DNA of 64,000 nt from positions 14,295,813 to 14,359,812 of the forward strand of contig OY783197.1 in NCBI GenBank assembly GCA_963678675.1, written 5' to 3'. A program made the translations under genes and the position numbers. The stretch comes from Xiphydria camelus. Taxonomy: Eukaryota > Arthropoda > Insecta > Hymenoptera > Xiphydriidae. Below the pieces are notes generated by a model. The model was not told where the DNA came from and searched no databases. It saw only the letters and a program-made list of their open reading frames with translations. Positions 35,191 through 46,074 of the stretch are shown in pieces; within the stretch, counting starts at the first letter, position 1; every line of letters begins with the position of its first letter.

Positions 35191-35984
35191 CGATTAATGT
35201 TAGATCTCCGCGAGGTCGTAAATCCCAAAGACACTCGTTCGTGACACTACTACATATCAAATATACCGTAAGGCGGATTTTAATCTCTCGGCTGTCGAAT
35301 GATTTCACACTGCGCACTCACTATTTTACTAATAATATATTCGAGTTAAAGAGATACAGTAGTTTGATGATTTAACCGTGGTTTATAATTAACTGTTTCG
35401 AATGTACTGTATACGATGCACTACACTGACATGTCTCGGACGACAAGTTAACTGACTAGTCACCTGACTGTAACGGATATACATACACTAAGGTGACACG
35501 AACGGCAAATTGAAGGACTTACTACCTGAATGTGCTGGACTTGACTGAATACTCTGTGCTCTACGCGGCACTGTTCATTGAGTTACATACACATTTTGCG
35601 AGGTATAGGGGCTCGGTTACCCTGATGATAGCGTATGCGATTGAGATGGAGACGAACCGTCTGATTGCAAATTAAAGCACTCTTGCATACTGAATGCTCT
35701 GTTACGGTCGGCAGTACACTTTAGATTCGTTCTAACCTCGCTGAAAACCGTACATTGGACGATAACCGGCATGCGCAGTAAAGAAAGTCCGTTCCAACCG
35801 TACACTGACGGTTCATTGTACGGTGGCGTGAAACGTTCCAACCACCGCTGGGATCGTTTTTGGAAAGATTTCTTGACCGTCTATCCGATATTTGGTCTTG
35901 AGCATGAACTGTATGGATTGACATGCGCACTACGATTAGGCGCTTAGTTTGCCTCGCGCGTCGTCCATGTTCTATTTAATTGCT
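35191..35984. other. Spacer between inverted Tc-like copies, left part
   Basis: No gene recognised. Short repeated motifs such as CGTTCCAACC occur around 35780-35850. Confidence 0.35.
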
Positions 35985-36335
35985 TTTGAGAGAGCTGACA
36001 TTTTCTATCTCCGTATTTTGTCTGCAAGTTATTAAAATGATGTCTGATGAAGGCGATAGTGATATATCGGATATGTCCGACACAAGTGACGATGATGATA
36101 TCGAAATATACGAACCTAAGTCTCTGATTTGCTAAATCAAATTTAATCCACCTTCTCTTTATAGACTCAATCAAATTGAATGATTTTCTATCAAAATTTT
36201 TCAACAAAAATGCTCTAAACTTAACGTCAATCATCATTGTCACTTGTGTCGGACATATCCGATATATTACTATCGCCTTCGTCAGAGACATCATTTTAAT
36301 AACTTGCAAACAAGATAGAAAAAGGCAACTCAAAT
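35985..36335. mobile_element. Foldback carrying an acidic N-terminal coding start
   Basis: GCAAGTTATTAAAATGATGTC and following sequence on the left (about 36026-36105) are inverted at about 36230-36310. The left arm starts an ORF MMSDEGDSDISDMSDTSDDD that ends after 32 codons. Acidic starts of this kind are common in piggyBac-type and other transposases, so the element may be a foldback of a transposon 5' end. Confidence 0.6.
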
Positions 36336-36994
36336 GGCGTGGGAAAAATGCGCAAGAGAATACCGTGTTAACTGTATCGTGGGTTGGACACGACTAACAC
36401 TTGACGCAGGATTCATGAACAGTCACAAAACCGTTTCAACTGCTCCTGCTAGTTACCAACAGTACAAACATCGCGTCTGCGCATTAAACTGATCCCAGCA
36501 GTTCCGCGACAGTTCCAAAACCGTTCAGAAACCGTCGGTTGGTACAAACCTTTTGCTGTGTTTTGATTGATATGCATTCGGTTGCGGCTTATATCTTACA
36601 TCTAACAGTAGTTACAAGATGGTGGGGATAGCGTGGGCTGATGCGGTATGCCCTGATTGGCTAGAGGAGGAATGACGGTGGAACAAAAGATAACGCTGGG
36701 TATTTTCCGAGTTCCCTACCTAACGGGAAAGAGTATGACGCTAAGGATTTCCAGAGGTCCGTACCTAACATAAGAGGTTAAGGGTACCGGATGCTCGTTT
36801 ATGACCATACGGATGGGTCAAGCTACCTTGAATGGTGAACCGATCCTTTATGTCTTTATGAATCAGATATTAAGTCTTCTCAATCGGTCATCTATTTAAT
36901 TCGTCATTCTCCCCTTTACAAGCTGATTTAGTATTCGATAGATAGCGGTATGGGTTAAAGTAGGTACTGCGGGAGACGGCTTATTTCCGATCCG

Positions 36995-37093
36995 TTCGGT
37001 AATTAACCTTTCCAGGAAAGGTGCGGGAATGCAAGCGCATTTACAGCCTAGATTCGCCGAAATATACCGCCCGCATTGCCATTGCGACCGATG
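36995..37093 (+). repeat. Diverged dispersed repeat, copy 2
   Basis: CGTTCGGTAATTA.CCTTTCCAGGAAAGG and CCTAGATTCGCCGAAAT match 15908-16020. Its end is the insertion point of the CACAGTG-ended element. Confidence 0.55.
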
Positions 37094-37580
37094 CACAGTG
37101 GGGTATTTCAGCTATCTAGGTGGAATTAATTACATGAATTAATTAATTAATTAATTAAATCTAATTTCAGTTAGCTAATACAAATTTCTTTGTACATTAA
37201 TTGCCTCCTTATTTTAAAAATGATTTACATGCTTATGACATTATATTTCAAGAAACTAAAACTCGTTAACATACCTTGATAAATAGTAGATTACGGTAAC
37301 AACATACAAATATTAGCACAGAAAGCTGGTAAAGTATACTCGCCGAGTGAACTCAAACAACTGGTAAGGAAGCGAGAGAGAATACCGTTTAGGTATATCC
37401 CAGGTAAAGAAAGTTTATAACCATTTTTTAAATTTAAGGTTCGGAGCTAATTCTAAGAAAATTAACTATGCCGTGATTTGAAAGGGATGTTCTTCTACTG
37501 GAATATAATGAATTTTTAATTATATGCGTTATTGGAAAAATCAATTATTTCCACCCAGATTGCTAAAATACCCCACTGTG
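37094..37580. mobile_element. 487-bp Transib-like MITE, CGATG duplication
   Basis: The ends are CACAGTGGGGTATTT and AAATACCCCACTGTG, with inverted similarity of about 38 bp. The 5-bp sequence CGATG flanks both sides (37089-37093, 37581-37585). The first ten bases are identical to those of the 22211-24769 element. The interior is AT-rich with a short (AATT)n run and has no coding content. Confidence 0.85.
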
Positions 37581-37585
37581 CGATG

Positions 37586-38829
37586 GTGAGATTAGCTCTA
37601 CATTAGTGTTACTCAGATCGAGATGATAGCGAATGGTAAGAATCGATATTCATAATTCCGACTATCGTTTGTCGGATCAATGCTATTCTTAGATAATAGT
37701 TCTTGTTATTAAATAATGGATGTACGTTATTATATTTATAAGATGTAAAAAAGTTTAAATGATCGAGAGGTAAGATTTATTTAAAAATCAATTTATTCAT
37801 TTTCTTGATATATAATATTCGAAGAATTTGTAATACAGTAGCTGATATAAGGAATTATTATCGAAAAGGTATTTGATGGGTAAGCCTTAGGAATGTTGTC
37901 GATCATTTCGCTGCGGGGTATCCTGAGAGTTTGATTCCGCATTATTCAATAATTAATAGACTTTTCAAAAAATTCCGAGCAACCGACTCATTCGACGAAT
38001 AGCACTGCAAAAAAACATAATTAATTCACCTCAAATTGATTTGAAACAACTCTTTACTGGAGTTAAATATGGCGAATTGCTTGTTTGAGTCGATTTAAAG
38101 AAATCAGGAAGTTGAATCAACTATATTATTGAAAAAAAAAACTAATTCAATTCAAGATTACATTTCTTTATGGTGTAACTACATTATGTACTCTTGGAAC
38201 ACGCTCGCACGCTGTTCACTGCGCTATTCGATGATTCTCTTAAACATAAGTCTCCGTTACGTCTATTTATACGTATTACAAATACCTACTTATGTCTACA
38301 CATGAGTATTTATAACATTTTATTATTTCTCAATTCAATACTCTATAAAAATAAATAATTTTTTATAACACATTGCGAACACTTATTTTGATGTGAATGA
38401 GTAAACTCAAAAATGAGTTCTATTAACTGATGAATGAGTTCGGCCAACTCATTTTTGGAGTTGACGGATTAGTTAGCTCAATCATTGGATGTGGTTAAAA
38501 GAATCATATTAAAGAATTGAATGTATAACTATTTTGTGGATGGACGAACTCTAAAGTAAATCCTGACACCCCAAAATGTAATCGGTTCAACAGAATGATG
38601 TTAACAAGATTTTAGAGTTGTGTTAACTCATCTACGTAGTTGCTTCAACTGAGTATTGAGTTACTATAACTCATTTTGAATTGATTCAAACTAAATCTAC
38701 ATATGTATTTCAATATACCAAATTTTTTTTAGTCAACGTTCGACTAGTGTTCACTCTGTGCGACAAGTGGACGATGACTTAGAACTGAGAGTTTGCGTCA
38801 ATGCAAAAGAAAATATGAGAATCAATGCC
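37586..38829. other. AT-rich spacer with many TGAGTT/AACTCA motifs
   Basis: Between 38395 and 38690 TGAGTT and its complement occur at least eight times in both orientations, for example AAACTCAAAAATGAGTT. This could be a decayed element with subterminal repeats. No termini or gene recognised. Confidence 0.35.
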
Positions 38830-38839
38830 GTAAGAATAG

Positions 38840-40040
38840 CATAAAATTTGAATACGTCAGAAACATTTCTAAGGAATTTGCATAAATATAAAATTCCTCA
38901 AAAAGTACATTTTCACCAAAGATTACAACCGGGAGATTCACACCGAAGGATGGAGTTTTGCGAAATAACGATAAACCAAATCAATAAAAATCCAGAACTC
39001 CTGAGAAATATTTATTTTTTGGATTAAATTATTTTTTTTCTCGAAGGCTAGCCTAACAGGTAGAATGCAATATATTGGTTTATAGAAAATCCCAGGATAT
39101 GATGGGATGTAAATACGCAGTATCCTGTGAAAATTAATGTTTAGGCATGATTTATGAGCCTGACGGTTGTCGGTCCTATCTTCCTTGAGGGAAGTCTCAA
39201 TGGAGATAGTTCCTTGCAGCTCCTTCGCAATCAATTCATTCCGCCACTTCCATTTTTGCACACACATACTCTGGAAGAAAATATACATATTATTGATACA
39301 TTAACGATTTAAAAATACACGTATGTAATGTAGTGTTAATTTTTACACCTCTCACAATCAGAGGAACTGATACCTAGGTGCTGATTTTGCGCTAATAATA
39401 AGGTGCCATTATTATTAAGACAACGGCCAAATTTGGTATCGACATGGTGGTGCTCCACCGCATAATAGGGAGGTTCGATATTTTTGAAATGTACTTTAAA
39501 ATAATAAATTTTGCATTAGGAAATGCAACTGAGACGTTCAAAAAATTGAAAAAAAATTATTTTCGTCGAAAAGCCTATTTGAAACGTAAGCGTTCGAGCT
39601 TAGAAATGACGTCAAACCAATAGGAAATCGTTCTGGCGGACCATGCCCTAACTTTATTTGTTTATAACTGTGAGTAGGGTTGTTATTTTTCCAAAATTGT
39701 TTTGTTGGTCGATTTCTGTGCCACTTAGTTCTCATTTCAACCTGAAATCATTTTTTCCTATTTTTTTCCGAACCCCCCTATTATGGCCTTCTCCGTCACT
39801 ATCTGGACCTGTAGTTTCCAGGTCGACGGATAGGCCTCAATGGTCCAATTGCATGACCCACATGATCGCCGGATCTAACGCCACTAGATTATTACTGGAG
39901 GAACATGAAAAACAGGCTATATGAAGATCATTTTGAACAATATCCTACCAGCTCAAGTACGAAATGCCACGAACACCTTCTACAATAGGCTGGGATATTA
40001 CTCCGCCGTAGAAGGAAATAATTTTTGAGCTGTTTCTCTG
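38840..40040 (+). pseudogene. Tc-like DDE transposase, degenerate copy 2, split by a MITE
   Basis: The plus strand shows RMEFCEITINQINKNPELLR, then a block corresponding to QQDGAPPH in which the catalytic Asp reads Gly (HGGAPPH at about 39443), then SPDLTPLDYY and the C-terminal region to about 40027. A MITE (39464-39783) interrupts it after the GAPPH block. Many stops are present. It matches 34093-35170 in inverted orientation. Confidence 0.7.
39464..39783. mobile_element. 320-bp MITE inserted in the Tc-like pseudogene
   Basis: ATAATAGGGAGGTTCG at the left is inverted at the right as CGAACCCCCCTATTAT (one mismatch). The target appears to be TA. The transposase reading continues on either side. 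Confidence 0.7.
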
Positions 40041-40389
40041 ATCGGCGAGTTGACTTCGCTTTATCTGTAAGATAATGTACAATTATTTTCCTCGCGTTTA
40101 ACTCGGAGAGGAAATGTGAAACTAGCATGATATATTTTCCATTTACAGCATCAGCAATGGAACGACAAAGGAAAAGGAATGCAATTTTAAAAACTAATTT
40201 AAATAAAAAGAATGGTCAAATAAATATTGTATTTGTTCTAACTTAACATGCATTGATTACTAATCTGTATAAATCCGAATAACCGTTCCTCGTAATCTTC
40301 CGTATTTTAAACTACCTATCTTGCACCGCGTATTGCATCTGTTACGTTCGAGCTCTCTGTGCTGAAAGATTTTCCCACCTACTTAGTTT

Positions 40390-41101
40390 ATTATACTTAA
40401 CATCAAAGTTACCGGAAAACTAGCTGCCATGTTTCTAGTACGCTGTGGATGTGAACTTTGGGAATCTTATCTCCAGTCGAATGCTCCATCTGTTCTACTT
40501 TCCCCTCTTATCGGGACCAATCAGGGGCTACATTCAGTATCTATAGTTTCGCAAAATTGTATGCGTTATATTTGCTATGTGTAGGTCTAATGATGAACAC
40601 TGTACACAGAGATTCGCATATGGCAACGCATATTATCAATGGGCTCGTGGCCCAGTAGAGAAAACCACGGCACACAAACGTTTGAGTGTGTCGTGGGGAA
40701 AACGAGATCTGAAATGCACGCTTGTGTGAACCCACTCCACTGACGCGACGTTGCCGCATCTACTAGACGCGCTATTTCCGAACACCGAGAAGCAGAAATT
40801 AGTTATAACTAAAGTATCAAACGTTCAATAATTTTCATCAATGGGTGTAAATTTTTGTTTTCTTTCCCGTTTTTTGGTATATTTTTTATATTTTAATCTT
40901 GGATTTTACACACAAACCCCAAGAAATGTGTCTTGCCCATAAGACTCTGGGTTATTTTCTACTCGGTAATTAATTTTTGTCAGACATACTAAACGGTCAA
41001 TCTACCCCAAATTGCACCAGGAGGTTTCTATTGATATTAGCTTGCATACATAATTATTTCATATTTAAATCTTGGAAATCGATTCGTGACACCATACTAC
41101 T
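40390..41101. other. No recognisable gene
   Basis: No exon or element terminus supported. Confidence 0.3.
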
Positions 41102-41252
41102 TTAACCCTCCGGCGGGTGCGCTACTGGAATTCCCATGAGCGGGCGCGCCGCGGCATTTACACCGCATTTAATTCTTCACACTTTTCTAGTTCACAAACA
41201 ACCAAGAAAATGTTCTATGTAGCAAAATAAGTCAAAGGTATCATGTTTATTT

Positions 41253-41376
41253 CTTAATTATTTTATTAACCTAAAAGAATATTGCTTAATTATTTTATTA
41301 AATTAAAAAATATTGCTTAATTATTTTATTAAACTAAAATAATATTGCTTAATTATTTTATTAAACTAAAAGAATA
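41253..41376. repeat. 31-33 bp tandem repeat, four copies
   Basis: ATTGCTTAATTATTTTATTAA plus a variable 10-11 bp recurs four times inside the piggyBac-derived element. Confidence 0.85.
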
Positions 41377-41571
41377 GATGTATAAGCATTTTGAAAAAAA
41401 TGTAAACTGAAGAAAATAAACTTTTTAAAACAAAAATCATATATTCAACATCCTTTAACCTGTACTGTTTTATTGAACTAAAAGAAATATATTTTTCGAA
41501 ACAAATAGAAACCAAAGAAATATAAATTAAAATATAAACTTTCAAAAACCAAAAAAAAATTAAATTATTCA

Positions 41572-41680
41572 ACTTCCATTTGTTCTCCCTGCTCATATTC
41601 TAGACACTTGACAATAATGTTACTGTGCTTCTTACAAGTATTTTTCCCACATTGTTGACAAACATAATACAAAAAATGTT
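41572..41680 (-). pseudogene. piggyBac-type C-terminal cysteine-rich remnant
   Basis: The minus strand reads YVCQQCGKNTCKKHSNIIVK followed by CLEYEQGEQMEVE and a stop. The CxxC...CxxH pattern matches the C-terminal zinc-binding domain that piggyBac transposases use to bind the element ends. The rest of the transposase is deleted. Confidence 0.6.
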
Positions 41681-41961
41681 GACAATATTACATAATACAA
41701 CAAATTTAATAATAAATAAAATTTACATGACTGGGCACGCTGCGTCAAACACACCACAAATTGAAACCGCTTCGAACCGAACGTCTGTAACAACGGAGCG
41801 GAAATGGCATATGGCACCAAATTTGCCGGTAGGCGGAGCCAATAACGTGGACAAAGAATACCTAGACGTACAATACTACAGGACTCGTCATATCTTAGTT
41901 ATAACAGAAAAATGTAAATTTGCGGCATTTTGCCGCGGGCGCGCCCGCGCTTGAGGGTTAA

Positions 41962-43137
41962 GTAAAGTTTAAAACTAAAAATTTCATTTCTACTTTTTTT
42001 TAAACTCTGTAAGGCGTTTCTAACATCAATAACTATTATTTAAATATGTTTTCGGAGGAAAATAAATTAAAAAAGCAAACATTTACACCCAAAAAGTTAA
42101 AAAAAAAAGATTTATTCCAAAATTATCAAAGCAAAAATTATAACCTTCGTAGATGGCATTTAAAAAAAAACGGCCGAATTAGCCTCAAATACTCATAACG
42201 CCCATAAAGTTTTCAAAACTACAGCAAAAGAGCTAGGTACATATGTCGGGTTAGGCAACTTCGGTACTTGAACTTTGTTTCCTCATAATGAACGAAAGAA
42301 TGATGTTAGAAATAAAACTGAACCAATTTTTTCTATACCTTATGTGTTTCTGAATAATACCAAAATACAAAAAAAAACTACTCACCACTAGTTATTCGTG
42401 TCTACAGCCGCCTGTTTTTACACATTCAAAAATGTTGACGATTGTAAATCTGTAACTTTTGAGATTATCGGCGCACAACTACGAAAACAAACGCCAGAGG
42501 CAATGTTACTGTGTAGGCAAGCTATCTATGTATCGAAACGACTAAGTTTACGTAGTTGGTGGAAAAGTGCAGCACCACATGGTCGAAATAATAATGGCGT
42601 GTCGGGTTTAGGGGACTATGTCAGGTTTGGTTCCTCTTCTCGATCCATCAAATTAAAATGTTCGCCTGTTTGGCGACTATTATTACGAGTCTTATTTTTG
42701 TGGCGGTAACCGATGCATTCATTTCGGAACGCAGTAACCCTGACTAATGTTTGACATTTCCCGCATGGCCACTTGTTTACGTCTGCTCGGCGATTGAGGG
42801 ATTTTCTTTAGAAGCTATTGTCGGGCACTGAAAGTCATTGGAACCAATCCTGTCGCAGCCTCGGGTCGAAAACCAATAGTGTATGATTTAGAGTATAGTA
42901 CTGCATATCGCCTATGTCAAGCTTCTTTGAATACACACTGTATATCTAAAGACTGCAGTTTTAAAGAACGTAATAACTCATGATGTGAGGTAGGAAAAAT
43001 CGTGACCATAGTTTTTCGTCGTTTTGGTAATTACGTCCTTTCATACTGAAGTGTGTTAAGATATGTTGATTATTTTCATGATCTTCAATTGCATGTTTTT
43101 CTAATTGTTACATTGAGTTACGTGTCCTAAAAGAAAA
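41962..43137. other. No recognisable gene
   Basis: A 103-residue plus-strand frame (42398-42709) has no recognised motif, and I do not support it as a gene. No element termini found. Confidence 0.35.
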
Positions 43138-43139
43138 TA

Positions 43140-43533
43140 GGGTAAACTACCCAGTTATATTGGACACTTAAGCATTTTACAAGATTTGAGACCGTATTAA
43201 AAAGATATTTTTCTACCTAGAGAGAGATATGAGTGGTGGCTTGTTTTGATTGAAAATTTATTGGCTTTACATTCTAGTAACTTACAATTTTAAGTTGGAC
43301 AGAATATTATTTTCAACAATAAAAAGCTGAGATAAAGTCAAAAAACTTAATTATTGGACAGTGTTCTTATTTCTTGGAAATACTCAATCCAGTAATTGGA
43401 CAGTCAAGAATCAATAAGCCAGGTACAGTTTTTGATGATATTTATTAAAGTAAAAACTAGGAATCTTGTTTTTATTTATTTAAATCAGACTGTCCAATAA
43501 CTGCAAGGTGTCCAATAACTGGGTGGTTTACCC
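43140..43533. mobile_element. 394-bp MITE, GGGTAAACTACCCAG ends, TA target
   Basis: GGGTAAACTACCCAGTTATA at the left is inverted at the right (AACTGGGTGGTTTACCC). TA flanks both ends. Copies of TCCAATAACT and TTGGACA recur inside both subterminal regions. Confidence 0.8.
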
Positions 43534-43535
43534 TA

Positions 43536-44116
43536 CACTGAAAATAAACTGAAATAAAACACGGATATAAATTCATGCTCAGTTTCGGATATAAGTATCA
43601 TAACTATTTACCACATATTAACGTTTAAAAATGGTATATTTCTGAAATAAAAAGAGAAAAATGATTATTGATTATCAATTATAATTTCCATTTACAGCCT
43701 CTCAAATCATATCCATATAAGACTTTCAAAGAACATCCACAATGGAAGTCCCTTGTATTTCTAACTCGCGGTAATTAAGGATATTTCTGAGAAGTTCCAT
43801 CGTGGAATTCCTTAATAAATCATTACGGAAATCCTATGGATTTCTTATAGAAGGCAGTGTGCTATGTGGGTATATACACCGCGTATAGTTTATGAGTACC
43901 TACTTGAAATGAGATCTTTATTTCTCAGTAACTAATACACTTCGAATTATGAAATTAATATCATATATAATTTAAGGCTGGCGCTTTTCACTCAATGAAG
44001 CCTATCTAGAATCGAATCGATAAATAAGTCCGAGAGGTATATCTTTTGAAAGATGTGCGTTGCTAATCTTTAAGAAACGTCATTATAGTCATTGTCATCG
44101 TCTTCTTCGTCCTCCC
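43536..44116. other. No recognisable gene
   Basis: AT-rich, nothing supported. Confidence 0.3.
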
Positions 44117-44302
44117 GGTATTACCGGTTTCTATTGCTAGTGACTTTTCAAAATTTCATTTTTAAACAAACTAGCTCATGCTCTCGTGAGCTATGGTAGC
44201 GTTTGCCCCTGTTAATGAAAGCATGAGATTTGATTGATCATTGTTTAATACTTTTAAAAATGAAATTTTTAAAAAGTCACCAGCAACAGAATCCGTGATA
44301 CC
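44117..44302. mobile_element. 186-bp foldback MITE
   Basis: Arms of about 48 bp (GGTATTACCGGTTTCTATTG... and the inverted copy ending CCGTGATACC). The core CTCATGCTCTCG...GTTTGCCCC...GAAAGCATGAG resembles the core of 11842-12058. Confidence 0.75.
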
Positions 44303-44499
44303 AGGAGTATTTTCACAGACTCGATGCTAATTTACGAGTAAAATGCCCATCTATTCTCCACTCTGCCAGATGGCATTATACAGTTTTACATACCTACCCA
44401 TGTGAGAATGACATTAAAATTGACGTGCTTATTATTATTGAATTGAAATTAATAACATTTCAACCTTCAGATATGATGGAATTACCGAATAAAATGAAA

Positions 44500-45110
44500 T
44501 GACAATTTGTTTAAACAATAAACTTATGCTTATTTATTGGAAACGATGAGAAAAAACGGCAAAATGGAGAAAATTTAGGGGTCTCATAAAGGGAGTCAAA
44601 CTTTTAACTGCAATTTCACTACTGAACAAAGCGAGTCGATAATTATTTAAATAATAAACTTTTGCTAATGGCTCAGAAACGGGGAGATAGAACGAAAAGG
44701 TTAAAATTGTGGGACTAGCAAGGGTGGTCGAACATTCAGTCGTGATACTTTCAGTGTCAGTATTACTGCACACTGCGAGACAATAAACTGTTTAATAATT
44801 TGTTTAAACAATTTATTTTTACAAATATTTCGGAAACGGTAAGATATACGACGAAAGGGAGAACATTTTGGATTTTGTAGGCGGTCGAACTTTTAGCAAT
44901 GATAATGTTACTGAAGAGAATTAACTTCTTTAAACAATAAACTTATTTAAATATCTTGGAAACGGTGAGAGATGCGACGGAATGAACAAAATTCGCAAAC
45001 ATTTTCATCGTGATTTGATTACCAAGCAACGCGTGTCGATAATTTGTTTAAACAATGAATTGTGGCAAACATTTCGAAAATGGTGATAAATAGGGCAAAA
45101 TAGGTGAAAT
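44500..45110. repeat. Degenerate minisatellite of about 110-160 bp units
   Basis: Five units begin near 44508, 44642, 44800, 44928 and 45037 with TTTGTTTAAACAAT.AACTT-like sequence, followed by a GGAAACGGTGAGA-like and then a GGTCGAACTTTTA-like block. Divergence between units is high. Non-coding. Confidence 0.65.
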
Positions 45111-45199
45111 TTTAACAATGCAAAAAGTATTAAATTGTCAGAATATATAAAAATGGAAAAGTCGATCGATAAGTCGTGAGAGATTTTCAAAAAAATAGT

Positions 45200-45420
45200 T
45201 ATACGCCTAAAATACATTAAACATATAAAAGAATACGCCAAGTACCATATTGAATATTGGTGGTCTGCTTTGATATAGACATTCTTTTTATTTTGATTTC
45301 GGTCATTTTTATTGAGCTTGATTATACCGTATGATGTGCAGAATGGGTGACAGGAGGAGATATGTAAAGGATTAATTGAAAATTTTACTCGCACTTAAGC
45401 GTTTCTTATATCGCCCACTC
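45200..45420 (-). repeat. Diverged dispersed repeat, copy 1
   Basis: On the minus strand GTGGGCGATATAAG.AACGC and AATGACCGAAATCAAAATAA match the plus strand at 49890-50100. Copies read NDRNQNKKNVYIKADHQYS and SDRDRNKKNDYTKTGHQCS in one frame, so an old coding origin is possible. Confidence 0.5.
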
Positions 45421-45788
45421 TGAAGAATATACTTGGTATAAAAGGTACTACATTGGCACTACATTTGGATCCAGAAATCTTTTTTTGGGGGCAAGGGTGA
45501 AACACACCGTTCAATTTTTCTTGGAATTTTTGCCGACATAAATGGTAGTGGATACATTATTTAAGTAAATAGTTGCTTGGAAGGCGAAGGGGGTGTTGGG
45601 CGAAACACGTTATGTTATTGTTGCTGAGCTCTTTGTCGACGTAATTACTAGGGTTTATATTTTTAAGTGGCCACGAATAGTCCTTGGCGTATTCTTTTAT
45701 ATTTTTGATATATTTTGGGGATTATATATGGCATAGTTACGTTACGACAGTCAAAGTTTTTTGAGTATTACTTTCATATTACTAACAT

Positions 45789-46049
45789 TTTCTCTAATTT
45801 CAAACATGAAACTCTAATCTCTGACTCTACTATTTGTAAATCTGGATGAACATTTAAGGTGATCCGATCGGTGGTATCCGTCCAAGTGATATTGATCTTC
45901 ACACGTCCTTCAAACTTTGCTTCTTCGATTAACGGTCGAATTTCTAATCGATAACTAATCGGTCGTAGCTCTGTAGGTAGCCGATGTTGACGAGTCCTGA
46001 GGTGATACACATCATTTAAGTCGATACTACGCTCAGGCCTTCTCAATTC
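45789..46049 (-). CDS. M1 aminopeptidase-like exon, N-terminal domain start
   Basis: An acceptor CCCACTTCTTTTCAG ends at 46050. The exon reads ELRRPERSIDLNDVYHLRTR, then LPTELRPISYRLEIRPLIEE, FEGRVKINITW and ITLNVHPDLQI. This is the standard start of the M1 beta-saddle domain (LPTSVxPxHYDLxLxPxL...FxGxVxIxI...IxLHxxDLxI). The donor is less sure: GTTAGT after about 45789 is the best candidate. No Met is present at the exon start, so an upstream exon with the start codon, and perhaps a signal peptide, lies beyond it. The next visible exon is 31.7 kb away. Confidence 0.8.
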
Positions 46050-46074
46050 CTGAAAAGAAGTGGGAAACAGTATA

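Larger units (their letters stand above)
41106..41957. mobile_element. piggyBac-derived deletion element (852 bp) with TTAA targets
   Basis: The element begins CCCTCCGGCGGG and ends GCGCTTGAGGG, flanked by TTAA at 41102-41105 and 41958-41961. GC-rich subterminal sequences (GCGGGCGCGCC and GGGCGCGCCCG) sit in both ends. TTAA targets and CCCT ends are diagnostic for piggyBac. Inside, on the minus strand, a remnant of the Cys-rich C-terminal domain remains (about 41670-41570). Confidence 0.8.

Noticed and set aside
45005..45394. 129-residue minus-strand frame
   Set aside because: It overlaps a diverged dispersed repeat and low-complexity AT-rich sequence; no family resemblance.
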